Positions 63,125-64,000 of a stretch of DNA of 64,000 nucleotides are shown one piece after another (within the stretch, counting starts at the first letter, position 1; each line of letters opens with the position of its first letter). Origin of the DNA: Flavobacteria bacterium BAL38 (GTDB taxonomy: Bacteria; Bacteroidota; Bacteroidia; Flavobacteriales; Flavobacteriaceae); NCBI GenBank assembly GCA_000169355.1, contig AAXX01000002.1, positions 466,653 to 530,652 of the forward strand. The letters run 5' to 3'. Position numbers and translations under genes: made by a program. Under the pieces are notes generated by a model that did no database searches, was not told where the DNA came from, and worked only from the letters and a program-made list of their open reading frames with translations.

Positions 63125-64000
63125 TTGAACGTAAAAAAACTTATTTCAATAGTAGCTGTAGCTGGGATAGTAATAGCAACTATATTAGGAACATTTGTTT
63201 ATTTTAAAGCATTTACTGCTAATACCCAATTTGCACAAGATGAGGTGTTTGTTTATGTGCCAACCGATGCTTCCTATGAAGAGGTAAAAGAAATGTTATC
63301 TCCTTTATTAAAAGATATTGATAAATTTGATTTTGTTGCGACTTCAAGAAATTACGCTACGAATATAAAATCAGGCAAGTTTTTGTTGAAAAAAAACATG
63401 ACTAGTTTTGATATTGTTAGAAGTTTACGTCTAAACGTTCCTGTTAAAGTAGCATTTAACAATCAAGAAACTTTAGGTAAATTAGTTCAACGTTTGGCTA
63501 CTCAATTAGAACCAGATAGTTTAAAGTTAGAAGTAGCGTTTACAAACACCCCATTTTTAGAAGAAAATGGTTTAACAGAAGAAACGGTTTTAGCTCTTTT
63601 TATACCCAATACATATGAATTTTATTGGAATACAACAGCTGAAAAAATTGCTAAAAAATTATCAAAAGAGTATCGAGTTTTTTGGAATAACGAGCGTTTA
63701 GAAAAAGCAAAAGCTAAAAATTTAACCCCTATTCAAGTGTATATCTTAGCTTCTATTGTTCATAAAGAAACGGCTAAAGTAGATGAAAGACCAACGGTGG
63801 CTGGTGTTTACTTAAATCGTTTGATCCAAGATATGCCACTTCAGGCAGATCCTACGGTTATTTATGCAATTAAAAAACGTTCAGGCGATTTTGATCAAGA
63901 AATTAAACGAGTTTTTTATAATGATTTACGAATAAATTCTCCTTACAATACCTATATAAACAAAGGTTTGCCTCCTGGTCCAATTGCTATGCCAGATGTT
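63125..64000 (+). CDS. mltG: Endolytic transglycosylase MltG, truncated by the window end
   Basis: The frame is open from TTG 63125 through 64000 (292 codons) and continues beyond. It has an N-terminal membrane helix (LISIVAVAGIVIATILGTFV), a LysM-like segment, and the YceG core ILASIVHKETAKVDERPTVA, YLNRLIQDMPLQADPTVIYA and YNTYINKGLPPGPIAMP. The conserved catalytic glutamate is the one in HKET. MltG cleaves nascent glycan strands at the membrane and sets their length. No ATG gives a complete helix, so a TTG start is accepted. Confidence 0.93.
   Translation, partial: MNVKKLISIVAVAGIVIATILGTFVYFKAFTANTQFAQDEVFVYVPTDASYEEVKEMLSPLLKDIDKFDFVATSRNYATNIKSGKFLLKKNMTSFDIVRSLRLNVPVKVAFNNQETLGKLVQRLATQLEPDSLKLEVAFTNTPFLEENGLTEETVLALFIPNTYEFYWNTTAEKIAKKLSKEYRVFWNNERLEKAKAKNLTPIQVYILASIVHKETAKVDERPTVAGVYLNRLIQDMPLQADPTVIYAIKKRSGDFDQEIKRVFYNDLRINSPYNTYINKGLPPGPIAMPDV

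Overview
The window is a 64 kb piece of a low-GC chromosome from a member of the Bacteroidota, most likely Flavobacterium or a close relative. Four things point there. Genes lack Shine-Dalgarno leaders, and many have Bacteroidota-type promoters (TTTG, about 19 bases, TAnnTTTG). There are type IX secretion (T9SS) C-terminal sorting domains. Lineage genes such as long-form GAPDH, DUF3467, DUF5683, paired rhomboids and a large signal peptidase I are present. The gene order tRNA-tuf-tRNA-Trp-secE-nusG-rplKAJL-rpoBC is intact.

Layout. 1-13.5 kb: end of a ribosome hibernation factor gene, tRNA-Thr/Tyr/Thr, tuf, tRNA-Trp, secE, nusG, L11, L1, L10, L7/L12, rpoB and rpoC. 13.6-26 kb: DUF3467, an acetyltransferase, rluF, a coiled-coil zinc-ribbon homologue without its cysteines, a Nif3-like protein, lpxK, purine nucleoside phosphorylase, a TPR hybrid histidine kinase, GAPDH, lipA, an ECF sigma factor and a glycosyltransferase. 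26.3-27.6 kb: an IS110-family element with a structured non-coding left side that could encode a bridge RNA. 27.7-43.3 kb: murB, recF, a TPR protein, ribH, a Crp/Fnr regulator, mutL, two rhomboids, a frameshifted EEP-family gene, an orphan T9SS sorting-domain remnant, wbqC, lepB, dapB, DUF5683, parB, parA and a 36-residue lysine-rich protein. 43.4-50 kb: a large T9SS type B surface protein, an aminotransferase, an abutting small-ORF/DUF6169-like pair, a nucleosidase-like protein, and a REP-associated tyrosine transposase (RAYT) gene flanked on both sides by the same palindrome. 50-55.5 kb: both methylmalonyl-CoA mutase subunits with a ParE-type toxin-antitoxin pair between them, a FtsB/DivIC protein, uridine kinase and tRNA-Pro. 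55.5-64 kb: trxB, an IS3-family element, long-form GAPDH, a PagL-like protein, a DegP/HtrA protease, dapF, an acetyltransferase and a truncated mltG.

Most genes are housekeeping: translation and transcription, envelope (lpxK, murB, lepB, mltG, degP, PagL-like), lysine/peptidoglycan precursors (dapB, dapF), carbon flow (two GAPDHs, methylmalonyl-CoA mutase) and chromosome maintenance (recF, mutL, parAB). The less ordinary content lies in mobile and repeat DNA: RAYT with palindromes, IS110 with a possible guide RNA, IS3, a toxin-antitoxin pair inside a metabolic operon, and many short 'word-like' repeats in the spacers. One stretch of these words is read in frame inside methylmalonyl-CoA mutase. 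I saw no rRNA, CRISPR array or prophage. Family assignments are from recognised motifs, not database searches.
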